Made by a program: the position numbers and the translations under genes. Below, one piece after another: positions 13,888-25,690 of a stretch of DNA of 64,000 nt. Positions within the stretch are counted from its first letter, which is position 1, and each line of letters begins with the position of its first letter. The notes beneath the pieces are model-generated. The model saw only the letters and a list, made by a program, of their open reading frames with translations. It was not told where the DNA came from and ran no database searches. Where the stretch lies: contig JAFMSR010000010.1 of assembly GCA_022818135.1 (NCBI GenBank), forward strand, positions 36,301,544 through 36,365,543, written 5' to 3'. This DNA comes from Saxidomus purpurata. Its lineage: Eukaryota; Mollusca; Bivalvia; Venerida; Veneridae.

Positions 13888-14387
13888 NNNNNNNNNNNNN
13901 NNNNNNNNNNNNNNNNNNNNNNNNNNNNNNNNNNNNNNNNNNNNNNNNNNNNNNNNNNNNNNNNNNNNNNNNNNNNNNNNNNNNNNNNNNNNNNNNNNNN
14001 NNNNNNNNNNNNNNNNNNNNNNNNNNNNNNNNNNNNNNNNNNNNNNNNNNNNNNNNNNNNNNNNNNNNNNNNNNNNNNNNNNNNNNNNNNNNNNNNNNNN
14101 NNNNNNNNNNNNNNNNNNNNNNNNNNNNNNNNNNNNNNNNNNNNNNNNNNNNNNNNNNNNNNNNNNNNNNNNNNNNNNNNNNNNNNNNNNNNNNNNNNNN
14201 NNNNNNNNNNNNNNNNNNNNNNNNNNNNNNNNNNNNNNNNNNNNNNNNNNNNNNNNNNNNNNNNNNNNNNNNNNNNNNNNNNNNNNNNNNNNNNNNNNNN
14301 NNNNNNNNNNNNNNNNNNNNNNNNNNNNNNNNNNNNNNNNNNNNNNNNNNNNNNNNNNNNNNNNNNNNNNNNNNNNNNNNNNNNNNN
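13888..14387. other. Assembly gap, 500 N
   Basis: Exactly 500 N. A round number equal to that of the second gap shows a conventional scaffold spacer, so the true distance is unknown. It could hide the IAP 5' end or the signal-peptide exon of the lectin gene. Confidence 0.99.
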
Positions 14388-14811
14388 CCTGACCCTGACT
14401 ATTCAGCCTTCAGATGAACCTCGGATCTTTGTAAAGACAATCTGCTTACACTCGCAGTGCAAAACTTATTGCAGTTCGTGCAGAGGGTTGCTGTTATGAT
14501 TTACAGCATTTTTTCCTTTGTTTATTTGAAGGTGATTTTATGATACAATTTTTTAAAGTCACTATATAACTTTCAGGGGGTGCTTTACTTTTTTCTAGGT
14601 GTATAGTTTCATGTTACCAACACTATTAATGATGATACAATTTAACGCATGTATTGCTAAATGCATAGTTCATTTATCAACAAAAATCAATAGACTGGTT
14701 CTGCTAAACTACTTTCAGCATCCTATATACATTATCATGTATGATGTGCTGATAAAAAATCAGTTTCCATAAACCTTCGGATTACCTGTAAAGTTACCAA
14801 ATCGGTAATGA

Positions 14812-15302
14812 ACACAAGTATGAGCTGTCACTATTAAGTGACGAATGCCCCCGAGGTGGTGATGCTTTGATAGGATTCTTGTGCATTGCACTACAATAAC
14901 TGTTCACTGCCGAAAGTACCCATATTCAAAGTTTTGTATAAAATCATTGCATATTGAAGCAAGGTGATCTGACCAAAGATTTGCAGAAAGAAATGCAGAT
15001 AATTCACAAAAAATGCAATAGAGGGTATATGATTCGTGGGCACTGTACTTCCCCTTAATGTCCTCTCTAAACTATATGCAATTTGAACGAATTTCCTTCA
15101 GCACCTAAAGAGTTATGCTCTTGACAAGAAAATTTTGGTTCTTGCACACTGCATTTCCTTTCATTGTGCTCTATCACTGTATGGAATTTCAAATAATTCC
15201 CTTTAATACTTTTTTAGTTATGCTTCGAACATGAAAGAGGGAACGGACGGACAGACGAGTCGATTTCTATATGCCACCCGAAGTTCCTTTTGGGGCAAAA
15301 TG
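14812..15302 (-). mobile_element. Family B dispersed element, minus orientation
   Basis: Read on the minus strand it begins near TTTTGCCCCAAAAGGAAC with GGGTGGCATA close behind. It ends CTCGGGGGCATTC, then the hairpin GTCACTTAATAGTGAC, then AGCTC and a decayed TTGTG. This is the same terminal order as the copies at 42930 and 44571. Its core includes CACTGTACTTCC- and GTTATGCT-type phrases similar to the tandem unit of the family C element at 27643. No coding capacity is seen. Confidence 0.55.
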
Positions 15303-15354
15303 GCTGCTATATACTAGTAGTCATGATAGCGAGCCCAACAACATAATGCTAACA

Positions 15355-15552
15355 CAGTTAACTCCGTATATAACGACTCCGCATATATACGAAATTCCGG
15401 ATATAAGGAACACCTTTTATGGGCCCTATTTTATTTATTCTTTATTCATAATACAACAAATGTATGAAAATGTTATATGGATATAACAAACTCCAGATAT
15501 AAGGAACATATTTAAATGGTCCATAGAAGTTCGTTATATACAGAGTTTACTG
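15355..15552. mobile_element. 198-bp MITE with inverted ends
   Basis: The left end CAGTTAACTCCGTATATAAC matches the inverted right end (CAGTAAACTCTGTATATAAC) over at least 20 bases with two differences. The interior repeats a TATAAGGAACA phrase in both orientations. The CAGT start and A/T-rich tip suggest a pogo/Tc1-like MITE, but the flanking TA duplication is not intact, so the superfamily is uncertain. Confidence 0.6.
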
Positions 15553-16013
15553 TACTGTGACAGTCACTTTAAACTTTTATACAGTCGCAAAAAAGAACAA
15601 AAAAGAATAAACGCATAAATATCAAACAATGCCGACACATTTAAAAAGAAGTGATAAACAGAATGTCGATGAAGTTGGAGTCAAGGGGAACGAATCCGGG
15701 GTTTAGTGATGACATGCTGGACTTGTAATGAAGGAGTCGCTTGTTAGATCCCTAGCGCCACCCCTTTAAATGGGAGAATACTCACTAAAGTATCTTATTC
15801 AAAACAGAAACCAGATATACTCTGAAATAGCCATTCTCAAGGCTTTCGAGAGCCTACCTGACATTTTCTGTCAAATTCTGTATTTACCTGTAGTCTTCAA
15901 AACTCAAGTTGTTGTTTGCTCATTTGCAACTTTTTGAATAAACAGTTTGAAGCAGGAAAACCATTCCTTTCAAAATCTTAAGGTGAATTATTTTTATGAT
16001 CTTTTATTTATAG
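15553..16013. other. Upstream of the lectin exons; no signal-peptide exon found
   Basis: I looked on the plus strand for a short hydrophobic first exon ending in phase 1, as the first visible lectin exon requires, and found none. A tRNA-like GTTAGATCCC near 15745 may be a SINE scrap. Confidence 0.35.
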
Positions 16014-17599
16014 ATTGTCCGTCGGGATGGAAATGGTTCGGTGGCTCCTGTTATCTTTTCGATGAAGGAAGCAGAAGTTGGGAAGGTTCAAAGGTAAGGA
16101 AACAGACTGTCAGTTTCCCATTCATTAAGATGATATGTTTTTGCCCTTTTGTCGTTGACTTTTCAACGAATGAACCGAATAAATTCCATTAGCCTTTGCT
16201 GCTAAATGGAATATTTATACACTTGCTACTTTTGCAGCATTAGTGCCTTTGCAACAAATGAACCGAATAAATTCCATTAGCATTTGCTGCTAAATGGAAT
16301 ATTTATGCACTTGCTACTGATACAGCATTAGTGCTTTAATTCGCAACGAATGAACCGAATAAATTCCATAAGCATTTGCTGCTAAATGGAATATTTATAC
16401 ACTTGCTACTTTTGCAGCATTAGTGCCTTTGCAACAAATGAACCGAATAAATTCCATTAGCATTTGCTGCTAAATGGAACATTTATGCACTTGCTACTGA
16501 TACAGCATTAGTGCAAAAGAAAACATTTATGTGCCCTTATGCAAGATTGCATACTATAATATATGATGATTTATATTTTTTAGGCATTCTGTGAATCCAA
16601 AGACGCATCTCTGGTAACTGTTGAGTGTCCCAAAGAAGACGACTTCATAAGGGGAATCCTGTCAGGTATTATATCCTAAGTTGTCAGAAAATAATATAAT
16701 TAAGTACTTGCTTAAACTCCCAGGAGCACTTTAAATATTCATTTAATTTATAGAAAATGAATTTACGGATAGAATAATGATAGAACTGTGTTCTTTTTAT
16801 TCTAAAGCAACGTTGACGTATACATTTCTTCGTACTTTTGTCGCTTTTCACTAGAGAGCTAGGTCAGAAAGCGTTTCATATTTTTGCAATGTCATTGAAA
16901 AAGTAAATGCGCTGTATGTTTACATGTTGTAGCGTGTACTTTCGATTTGAAACGCAATGTAGCGGCTATTTTTCGTACAGATAACGGCCTATTTTTCCTT
17001 AATAGATACCCAGTTGTTTTTTTATTTAACCTTTCGTTACGGTACCGATTCATTGAAATTGCTTGTTGGTGTTAGTTTTGCGTAAATAAATGTATATTAA
17101 TGTTACTAATACAGGTTCGTAGGGGACGTGTCAATATTTCGTGATTTCTAAAGTACACCGGCACATGTCAAAACTGTCGAATTACCAAAACAGAATCATG
17201 TGTGCCATCTAACAGATTTTTACTGTCAAAGAATGAAACGTTACAGCTATCTTCTACGACATGCACTCCTAATGTTTTGCATAATTTTGTTCCGTATATT
17301 ACTTATTGTTCTATTTTCTATGTAAATGCTCTTTTTTCCGTGTAATTGTTCTACTTTTAGGTCAGACTGCAAAACATTACTATTGGATTGGTGCACGCTG
17401 GAATGAAGAGCACAACGATTACCGTTGGATTGACGGATCCCCTTTCACTTTCATAGGATGGGGACCCGGTAAACCGGATAACAATAAAGGGTGTTTGGAT
17501 TACCTCAATTATCAAGAAGTAGTCTGGCAATGGAATGATCACGTGGATTGTAAGAACACGAATGGTCCATGCATTTGCGAAATGGATTGTTCTAACTGA
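16014..17599 (+). CDS. C-type lectin domain protein, 5' incomplete
   Basis: Three exons join in phase: 16014-16093, 16584-16665 and 17361-17599, ending at TGA. They encode about 133 residues, one full long-form C-type lectin domain. It starts DCPSGWKWFGGSCYLF, continues FCESKDASLVTVE, then YYWIGARW, RWIDGSPFTFIGW, GPGKPDN, GCLDY, WQWNDHVDC and CICEMDC. By family knowledge the WND triplet and the EPN/QPD-position motif ligate calcium and contact sugar. Here the latter reads KPD, an atypical form. The first exon begins in phase 1, so a signal-peptide exon must lie upstream, either unrecognised or in the gap. The likely role is a secreted carbohydrate-binding immune lectin, by inference from family. 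Confidence 0.82.
16165..16514. repeat. Higher-order tandem repeat in lectin intron 1
   Basis: Four units start with the motif TGAACCGAAT at 16171, 16259, 16351 and 16439, so the period alternates 88, 92, 88. Units 1 and 3 share a TTTTGCAGCATTAG ending, and units 2 and 4 share GATACAGCATTAG, giving a 180-bp dimer present twice. Each unit also contains an inverted pair (AATAAATTCCATTAGC and GCTAAATGGAATATTTAT) that could form a hairpin. Confidence 0.85.
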
Positions 17600-17959
17600 A
17601 TTGCTTCTTTGACATGTTCTTAGCTGGTGACATTAAAGAAAGTGTGAGGATAGCTTAGTTGTGATGATTGTTCCTTCCGAAATAGATGTTTTATTATTTT
17701 CATTGTACACCACGATCTAATGACACTCACCCAGTCAAAAATATGTAGCTGGCGAAATTATACTTACTCGATAACCAAAAACAACCCCTTGATCATGTCA
17801 TAACGTGTAAAACAGTCATTTTAAATCATTTGCCTGTTCTGTTAGCGATCTAAATTCCTTTGAACATCATGAAAAACAAGGTAAACTTTGCTTGGCATAC
17901 GATATAACCATCTCACATAGCCTCATACTAGTCTTCTTTTATAGTATATAGAGTATATT
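17600..17959. other. Lectin 3' flank
   Basis: No coding exon is seen. It should contain the lectin 3' UTR. I could not single out a poly(A) signal. Confidence 0.4.
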
Positions 17960-18420
17960 GTCAATATGTATGACGAAACAATTTCTAGCATAATCTCCGA
18001 ATCGAACGCAACTTTGCCTAAAGCTAAATATAACAAACATGTAAAACCGTCCTGGCCAAACTATGTAAAAGACGCACGTACTGCCAAGAATAGATTTAAA
18101 ATGGCAAACCTAAAGGTAGCAGTCCCTTTTTTGAAAAATATAAATCGAAAAAATACGGTTTTGTAAAACTTCAAAAAGAAGACATCCAAAAGATTTGCCG
18201 TCCAGTTAGAAGAGGCAGCTGAAAGTGATAAAAGATTGTTTTGGAGTTTAGCCAAAATTCGAAAAGGGAAAACACTCTTAATTGTACGCCTGTAATAACT
18301 ACCGAACAAGGTATACCTTAATTATGATCTCAAATTTATCACCGAAACAATCAAAAGATTTTAATGGAAAGGTATAAACACTTTTTGAAAATAATCATGT
18401 TGATGAAAACTTCAAAACCG
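17960..18420 (+). pseudogene. Decayed LINE retrotransposon fragment
   Basis: Conceptual translation gives phrases typical of the linker between endonuclease and reverse transcriptase in CR1/L2-like LINEs: TLPKAKYNKHVKPSWPNYVK, then YKSKKYGFVKLQKEDI in another frame, then a shift into LFWSLAKIRKGK, then TPVITTEQGI. Order and spacing match the family, but at least two frameshifts and several stops break it. No intact reverse-transcriptase core follows. This is a 5'- and 3'-truncated relic. Confidence 0.6.
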
Positions 18421-18771
18421 TCATTAATACCGCGATGACCATAATACGCCTCTGCAGTAAAGCTAAAGTAACTTGATGATCATATTTGTTAGCTATGTGT
18501 GGTTGTTCTTATGCGCAAGTCTCTGCAATACGTATAATATATTGTTTGGAACCATTCCTGAAACCATTAAAATCCTATGATTACATTGACTTTGCTCAGA
18601 TCAAATATTATATTTCTTGCATCTCGTATTGGCATTTCCGATTATTTTACCTATGCCGGAAAACTGGATCTGGTACCCCTTCTGTCTGACGACTCTGAGT
18701 TGTTCTTATTCAACCGTAAATACTAACAAACTGGCTCAAAGAGATTTATCAGTATTTCTTCGCAACAGCAT

Positions 18772-19150
18772 TTATACCGAAATTCCAAACATGAAAGTTT
18801 GGACAATGTTGCATAGTATGATTATTACGCGATTTTCAACTGATCAGTTTCATGAAACCATTGTTTTTAGGAAATATATGTATCGTAAATGTGACGAGCA
18901 GATTTAGAATTAATATGAAATAGGAATTTATGCGAATGACCAACTAAATTGCTATTACCCTTAAACATTTGCTTTTTTATATTCTTATCTTAAGTGTTCA
19001 TGAATAGTTAGGGCACCGGGCGAACAGACAGATACACGTCCCGAAATCTAGCGCTGAGGTTATATTTCATTTTTTTTAAACCAAAGAACGACATTTGAAT
19101 ATCACCTGACATTAATAATACAATAGTCTCAATTTATTTTAACTTCCTAC
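18772..19150 (+). repeat. Left 379-bp inverted-repeat arm
   Basis: From TTATACCGAAATTCC to ACTTCCTAC it matches, in reverse complement, 23664-24042. Both arms are 379 bases and nearly identical by eye; for example the stretches around GTTAGGGCACCGGGCGAAC and CTAGCGCTGAGGTTA pair with only scattered differences. The sequence just outside each arm is unrelated. The short ORF crossing this arm is not a gene. Confidence 0.85.
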
Positions 19151-22100
19151 CACCGCAGGTACCAGTATCAAACGATAGAGCCACCACTGCATAGACAAAT
19201 GCAAACATAAACCCATCTTCCATTGAAGCAACATCAAACATTAATTTTTGGTGGAAGATGGAAAGATTTCAAATTCACCGTAGAGTTGCTTTTTTGCTCA
19301 ATATTTTCATTGTTTTGAGAAAATGAATAGTCATGAACAAAAGTATTTTCAATATATGCCAACAGTCATACGAAGAGCGGCAAAAATGCGTCTGAAATCT
19401 AGTGCTCATTTTTCGAAGTGCTCTCCCTTGGACTGCATACACTTTGTATACGTAGAAGGCAACTAGACAGAAGATAGTTTTAAGTGTTGTTCTGAAGTTC
19501 TACTAATCCATTGGTTTTGGTGTATGTTTAGTGTGTTGCCGAGGGCGCGTAGTGTTTCTAAGCGCATTCACCCGGAGACATAATTTAAAGATATACATGT
19601 AAAGATTCAACGAAGATTTGCAAGGACTTCTATCTGGAGTTTTTGGAGGATGAGGTCAAATTGTAATGCTTTTCTTTTTTAGGTAGTCATGTTTTGGGAT
19701 TGCGTGATTGACAGCTTGATGACGTGACGGTTCCCCTTTGGCGTTTGTTACAAACTAGTTCAGAATACGAAAAAATATTTGTCAAATATTCGAGCTGCAC
19801 CATTTTGTAAATCTTAGCAGGCGCTCGATATACCTTGCAGGACAAGAACGAGTTTTCATCCCCTAACGGCTATCTCACATTAAGAGTCACATGAATCCTT
19901 GACCCAATTCGGCAAACTTAACAATTCTACCATGGAACGGTCGGATTGTTTGTTGTGAATAACACCCAGTCCTGGCAAGATATATATAAGTGAGGTTGGT
20001 ATACAACATATTGTATTTTCTTGCATAATAAAAGTCACAAAGATCTAGTTTTTTATTATAATTCCTTCATTCAAACTAATTGTCATTAAGAGATATATTT
20101 TATTTGTTCAAGATGTTTTGTCTGTCAATATTTTTTTTAATTTCTTTTTTTTAAAACAAACTTTTCACAGTTTTACACCTATTTCTAAGCGTTCAAATTA
20201 CAGGCAATATGTTTTCTCAAAATTAGAAGTAATAACAGATTTTCACATGTATTGAGCTTTAAGACAAAAAAGTGCCTTGCATGTAAAACAATAAAACAGC
20301 TTTAAAGTCACATGATCACTTTGGGTGTTACAATTATTTAAAGCTCTTATAATTGAAAAAAACGATGTCTTATCTACAAAGCCTATAATCAGCCATTTTT
20401 CTTTTAAAATTAAAAGTATACTTGATAAAGATACATGTAGTTTAAGTACAGAATACAACTTATGTATTTTGCATATATCGTTTGTTGAGAGTCACAAAGG
20501 TTTGTTCTTTTATTAATTCTTTATTCAAAATGATTGTCAAAAAGATAGAAAAAAACAGGTTTCAAGAATGTTTACACAGTTTTTGATTTGTTCAAAATGT
20601 TTTGTTTGTCAACACGTTATTTATTCCTTTTATTTTCACAAAATTTTCACATTTTTACATCAATTTCTAAATGTTCAAAATACACACAATTTGATTTTTT
20701 TCAAAATTAAAAAGCATAACAGTTTTGCACATATATTGAGCTTCAAGAGAAAAATGTGCCATGTAAAAAAGAAACAAAAGTCACCATGATACAAGATTCT
20801 AAAATGTTATTTCTTTTTTTGAATTTACAATTTTTTTATTTTCATTTTCGTATAACATACAACAATAACTAGCAAAACCTCTATTATACTGTAAAATATC
20901 TTTCACTTATTGTCGATAAATTAGATAAGCATACGAAACTTATATAAAAACATCGTTCACGTTTAGTTAAAACACTTGATTATCAAAATAAATGCAATGT
21001 TGTGTTTAAAGACAACTATTTCACACAGAAACTTATGCTAAACATAAATGAGCTCTAGCTAGGTTAAGATGCTCATATAAAATGAGCAAATAAAACCAGC
21101 CAAATTTTAAAAAAGAAGTACACAATACAGTTCTTGTTATATCACATTGCCCTGCTAATCAATCTTGAATTATAAGGAGCTTGCTATTGCACAACATTCG
21201 TTTTGATCATTAAATAATGTTGACAACATATTTTTATACTTTCCAATGAAAATATGTATAAATCATCTGCCAAAACCTGCTTTCAAATATTGAAAACAAG
21301 ATCCAATATCTCTCTTAATTACCAAGTGCATTGACCTTTAAAATAAATGTTTTTAAGAAGTTATAAAAGCACGAAAGAAGATAGTGACTATCCGGCAATT
21401 TGTACGAGTTGTGTCGCTTTAACTGTATATTTACTTGAGCAGTTTCAATATTTCATGTTCAACTTGATGTTATTTAACTTAGCAGATATATGAGACTGAA
21501 ATAAATATATAGATATGGCACATTAATATAGGTCCGTGGAAATGGTATTCAAAACACTTGATTGACAGTGATGCGGGTTTTAAAAATGGTTAGCTTCCGT
21601 AAAGAATACTAGTAGTTAGGGCCTAAAAATATGATACAACGTGCATTGACAAATTAAGTTTTTGAAGACTTATAAAACAACACGAAATAGTGAATCTCCA
21701 GCAATTTGTCCGATTGGTGTCCCTTGCATTAGTTACTCTTGTTCAGATAAAAGACATTTTCCTATTACATGTTGATGAATTTAATTGACAATTTCACCAC
21801 CTTATATTCGTCTTAGAGTACTAGTATTCGTCAAGACATATTGCAAATATTTTTACATAAGAAAATTGTGTATTTGTTGTAAGAATAGCAAAAACAAAAC
21901 AGTCCTTCTTCTTTTATAATTGTTAGTATTCATGCAGATTTCAGCTAGTTCACCGTTTGTCAATGCCAGGAAACCTGTTTGTGATATTCTTTACGTCCAT
22001 GTCGAAACAGTTTTAGATAGAATTGGCATATGAGAATGTCTTTCAATATGATTCTGAAATATATACATAGTAAAATATTTGTTTAGTAGAAGTACCTCTA

Positions 22101-22918
22101 TATTATCATAACATATTATATATACAAAGCGTCCATGACACCGAAGGGATACAGAGCTTTGAGGACATTTTTTGTATATGTTATATTTTCAACTGATGAC
22201 ATTACTAAAGCATAGTCATGATGTTGTTCGCTTCATGGGAACGAGTACACTTTGTGTATGTTCCTTAATTGTACTTATAAAAACTGAAGAAAGAGGAAAA
22301 ATAAAAAAGGGATAGGTATTCAGTTTGACTCAAATTTTCAGTCAAAGCTCTGTAGGCAGCAGCCTACTTAAATGAGTTACATGGACAGTTGGTGTTTTCA
22401 GATTTAATGTTAATTACAACGGGATTGAAATATAGTAATAATTGTCACATACTGAACTTCAACTTTTAATATTGATGTATCTAAAAGAGGTGTAAAACGT
22501 TTGGTAATTAAGCAAATGCAATAGCACACAGCACGGTTCCAAAAAGTATCAATCTCAGTTTGTTGATGTTTAGGTCACAGTATGAAGATTAAAGTCATAT
22601 TTACCTTCAAAGCAACCATTGGTATTTCAAGAAAGACATTTAACAAGCTATCGAGCAAACATGAATCTGTATAACACTTTTATCTTTATTGATAATTGTG
22701 ATTTTTTTTTCTATCGTAGTCCACATGGTATAAGCTATTTCTTACATGTTTTTCAAAGTGTTAATTGTGTTTTGGGCATCTTACTGCACCATAATGTAGC
22801 AATAAATTGGCTATATGAAGAGTAATATAAATGCAAATGAAAACAAACCCCAAATGTTTATAGCTCAGTGAAAGAATTAAGACTGCAGAAAAAATAACAA
22901 GGAACCGCCCACACATAC
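19151..22918. other. Interior between inverted arms, left part; diverged duplications
   Basis: No gene is seen. About 270 bases at 20050-20320 recur as a diverged direct copy at 20512-20790 (shared words TTGTTCAA, ATGTTTTG, TATTGAGCTT, GTGCC). About 150 bases at 21326-21480 recur at 21640-21790 (shared words GTGCATTGAC, CAGCAATTTGTCCGA/CGGCAATTTGTACGA). Transposase motifs were looked for and not found. Confidence 0.5.
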
Positions 22919-23020
22919 CTTCATGATCTCCTCATAACTATCAATGACCCCGCATGTTCGACATCTTGCTTCTAGATTGTTGATATCACGCACAACAACC
23001 TTGTCCGGGTAGAAATTCTC
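22919..23020 (-). CDS. Isolated TRAF-like zinc-finger exon
   Basis: This is a 102-base minus-strand exon, exactly 34 codons, phase 0 at both ends. A pyrimidine-rich acceptor (TTTTCTGTGTCCATAG) precedes it and a GTATGT donor follows. It reads ENFYPDKVVVRDINNLEARC, then RTCGVIDSYEEIMK. The F-x-P-D-K start followed by a Leu-x-x-x-Cys segment is typical of the junction after the RING in TRAF proteins, where TRAF-type zinc fingers begin. I found neither a RING exon within about 650 bases upstream nor a following zinc-finger exon. It is either one exon of a gene with very long introns or an orphaned fragment. It lies inside the 4.5-kb interval between the inverted arms. Confidence 0.5.
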
Positions 23021-23663
23021 CTATGGACACAGAAAAGTATTTCATCTGATTAATGTAACTTTAAAGTGAATTTTCTTTGTTTTTATCAAAATATTATTAT
23101 TTTACTAGGTTAACATGTAACTCTACTACTGATAATTAATCATCTTTAATCTGTGAAGAATCACCGATACTTTCCATATCAACGACAACTACTAAAATAT
23201 ACACTGTGCACATAACGGAAATATTGCCTAGAAAACATGAATACTGTGGACATTCTACGGAAATGCTAACTGGAAATCTGTACACTGTGCACAGTCTATG
23301 TAACTATTGTCTGAAGTAGTGATTTGTGTACTGCAGCATTATTATTTTGTAATTTAAGGTACATTTAATTGAATTAAGAATGTTTTTGTTGCGTATTGTT
23401 TTAAACAAATTAATTATTTATTGCCACTGATTCAACTTAGGCATAACAGAACCTGAATGGCATTTATTTGGTGACGTGATCTTGTGGACACTGAATTATT
23501 TACCAGACTAGACCTATATATCCAGAATAGTGGTCCCTATTTTAACAAAATAACACATTTTGATCCTGTTTACACTCGGAAGACAACACAATTAGAGCAA
23601 TCATCACAACATGTGTATGGTTTCGTGATCGCGATCTAGTCTGATTATGGGCGAGATAAGTTA

Positions 23664-24042
23664 GTAGGAAGTTAAAATAAATTGAGACTATTGTATTATT
23701 AATGTCAGGTGATCTTCAAATGTCGTTCTTTGGTTTAAAAAAAATGAAACATAACCTCAGCGCTAGATTTCGGGACATGTATCTGTCTGTTCGGCCGGTG
23801 CCCTAACTATTCATGAACACTTAAGATAAGAATATAAAAAAGCAAATGTTTAAGGGTAATAGCAATTTAGTTGGTCATTCGCATAAATTCCTATTTCATA
23901 TTAATTCTAAATCTGCTCGTCACATTTACGATACATATATTTCCTAAAAACAATGGTTTCATGAAACTAATCAGTTGAAAATCGCGTGATAATCATGCTA
24001 TGTAACATTGTCCAAACTTTCATGTTTGGAATTTCGGTATAA
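23664..24042 (-). repeat. Right 379-bp inverted-repeat arm
   Basis: Reverse-complement partner of 18772-19150. It starts GTAGGAAGTTAAAATAAATT and ends GGAATTTCGGTATAA. I see no clear target duplication outside the pair. Confidence 0.85.
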
Positions 24043-25080
24043 GGTGGAATGCGCCTCAAACTTATTTCTCGAATTTCCTCATGAAATTTACACTGTGCAT
24101 AATTCAGGATATTTCTGATTGAACCCCGCTTCCATTTGTTAGATAGCTCTTATGGTTTCTATGCTATTATGCTTCAAACATGGCCACTGACGTCACTTTT
24201 TGCACAGCACGCTATTTCATGTCATTTCTATGTTTTTCCTTCATCGCGCTTTAGATTTAAAATGAAATAACAATATGAAATAATATGATCATTGCATTTA
24301 AAACGTCCTACACAATGGTGTAAAATTCAATGGAAACGTTTTGACGCTTTCGACGTTAGTCGCATTTTTGTGACGTCAGAACGGGAAAATTCTACAAGAG
24401 TCTTGCTATAAATTTTGCCTTAAAAGTTTTTTTATTCAAAATCTGCTCGATGAAAAAACGTATAATTTTGATATGGTATGTAAAAATCATTTTCCGTTTT
24501 TTTGAAACAATAAAAAAGATAGGTCACCGACTTCGTTAATTTACGATTTCACCAAGTTTCACCCCTACCCCAAACATTGTTTGAATGCTGTGATGAATTT
24601 GGGAGCTACACGTAACGTTTCTTCTTATTTTAAGGACAGGATTATTTGCGGAAAAGTTAATATTTTTCATTACAGCAATTAATATATAAAGTTTTGCTTT
24701 GATAAAAGCTACACATGTTTTTCTTTCTGAAACAACTGATAGGTAAAAGTAATTTGCGAGCAGTGTTTTCTACAGCGTTTAAGCGGACTTACACGCTCGT
24801 GTCATGTACATAGTTACAGAAGTAATAGGTATACTTTCTCCGAAGAGACTTTGTGTCTAATTATGTTCGATATTAAAGATGACAGAAAGTAAGTTTAAAA
24901 TGTTCTGTATTATTTACATATCTATTACATATGAAAAGCGATACATGAAAATGTAATTCTCATATTCTCACAACAAAACATATGGCTCCCGAAAACAGAT
25001 CACCTGTTACTTGGATAGAAAAGTGTATAACACACATTTGTTCTACGACATCGGTTCGTCCAAATTTATATTCGTGGACA
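24043..25080. other. No gene seen; probable dispersed repeat
   Basis: There is no supported exon. The style of 24043-24560 (several GACGTCA-like words, no ORF) suggests another dispersed repeat, but I saw no second copy in this window. Confidence 0.35.
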
Positions 25081-25690
25081 CTATTCGGTTAATTTCATTG
25101 TTTCAAAGTAAGTATTAATTGTCTTAATGATGGATTTTTTTTCGGTTACCCTAGGTTTAGTATTAATCTTTTCCGCTAACACATACCGTAAACCATTCAC
25201 ACAGTCCCGTGCATACGCTAATTGCAAATGATGGTATGAAAGTCCAGTGTTTGCTATCTTTCTTGCCAAATATTTTGAAATTACTTTATTTTCAGAACAC
25301 AGTTTAACTTCTAACTCTCTGCGATTTTGTTGTACGATACCAACATTTCTCAAGTAGTTCAAAGCAAACGCAAATTTCATCACAGACGATGCTGCCCTTT
25401 GCTCAAGATTATGGTGATAAAACAAGCGCATGAGCGCACAAGTATCTTCACGTGAATCATGTGCATAGTATTTGCAGTCGAACTCCCTCTCATATATATT
25501 AACAAGAGACACTGACAGACCTTTTTTGGTTATTGACCTGTATATCGGCAGTGTGTCGACAAATCCGTAGACCTGTTCTGAAAAGTCGTTCAAAATTCCC
25601 GTTTTTATGCAACTGTTAATGAGGATTCTCATATCAAAAATTTTTCCATTGTGTGCGACTAAAATGTTTTTTTCATTATTCAATAACCTA
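25081..25690 (-). CDS. DEDDh 3'-5' exonuclease of PML/TREX-like type, cut by the gap
   Basis: An open frame runs from the gap edge at 25690 to a stop at 25081, about 203 residues visible. Exo II motif: ILVAHNGKIFDMRIL. A conserved FVDTLPIY segment follows. Exo III: YYAHDSREDTCALMRLF, giving the H-x4-D of DEDDh nucleases. The exo I motif (D-x-E) should be upstream and lies in the gap. The V-A-H-N-G-x-x-F-D and F-V-D-T/S-L-P spacing resembles the C-terminal exonuclease-like domain of PML and TREX relatives. The catalytic residues seen are intact. By family, it would degrade DNA or RNA ends 3' to 5'. Such domains also travel in animal transposons, so host or element origin is open. Confidence 0.7.

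Noticed and set aside
13821..14417. Long ORFs across the first N run
   Set aside because: They are open only because N codons are not read as stops.
18617..18907. 96-codon ORF
   Set aside because: It runs into the left 379-bp inverted arm and shows no motif.
18772..24042. Calling the 379-bp arms transposon terminal repeats
   Set aside because: No target duplication and no transposase seen; kept as an inverted repeat only.
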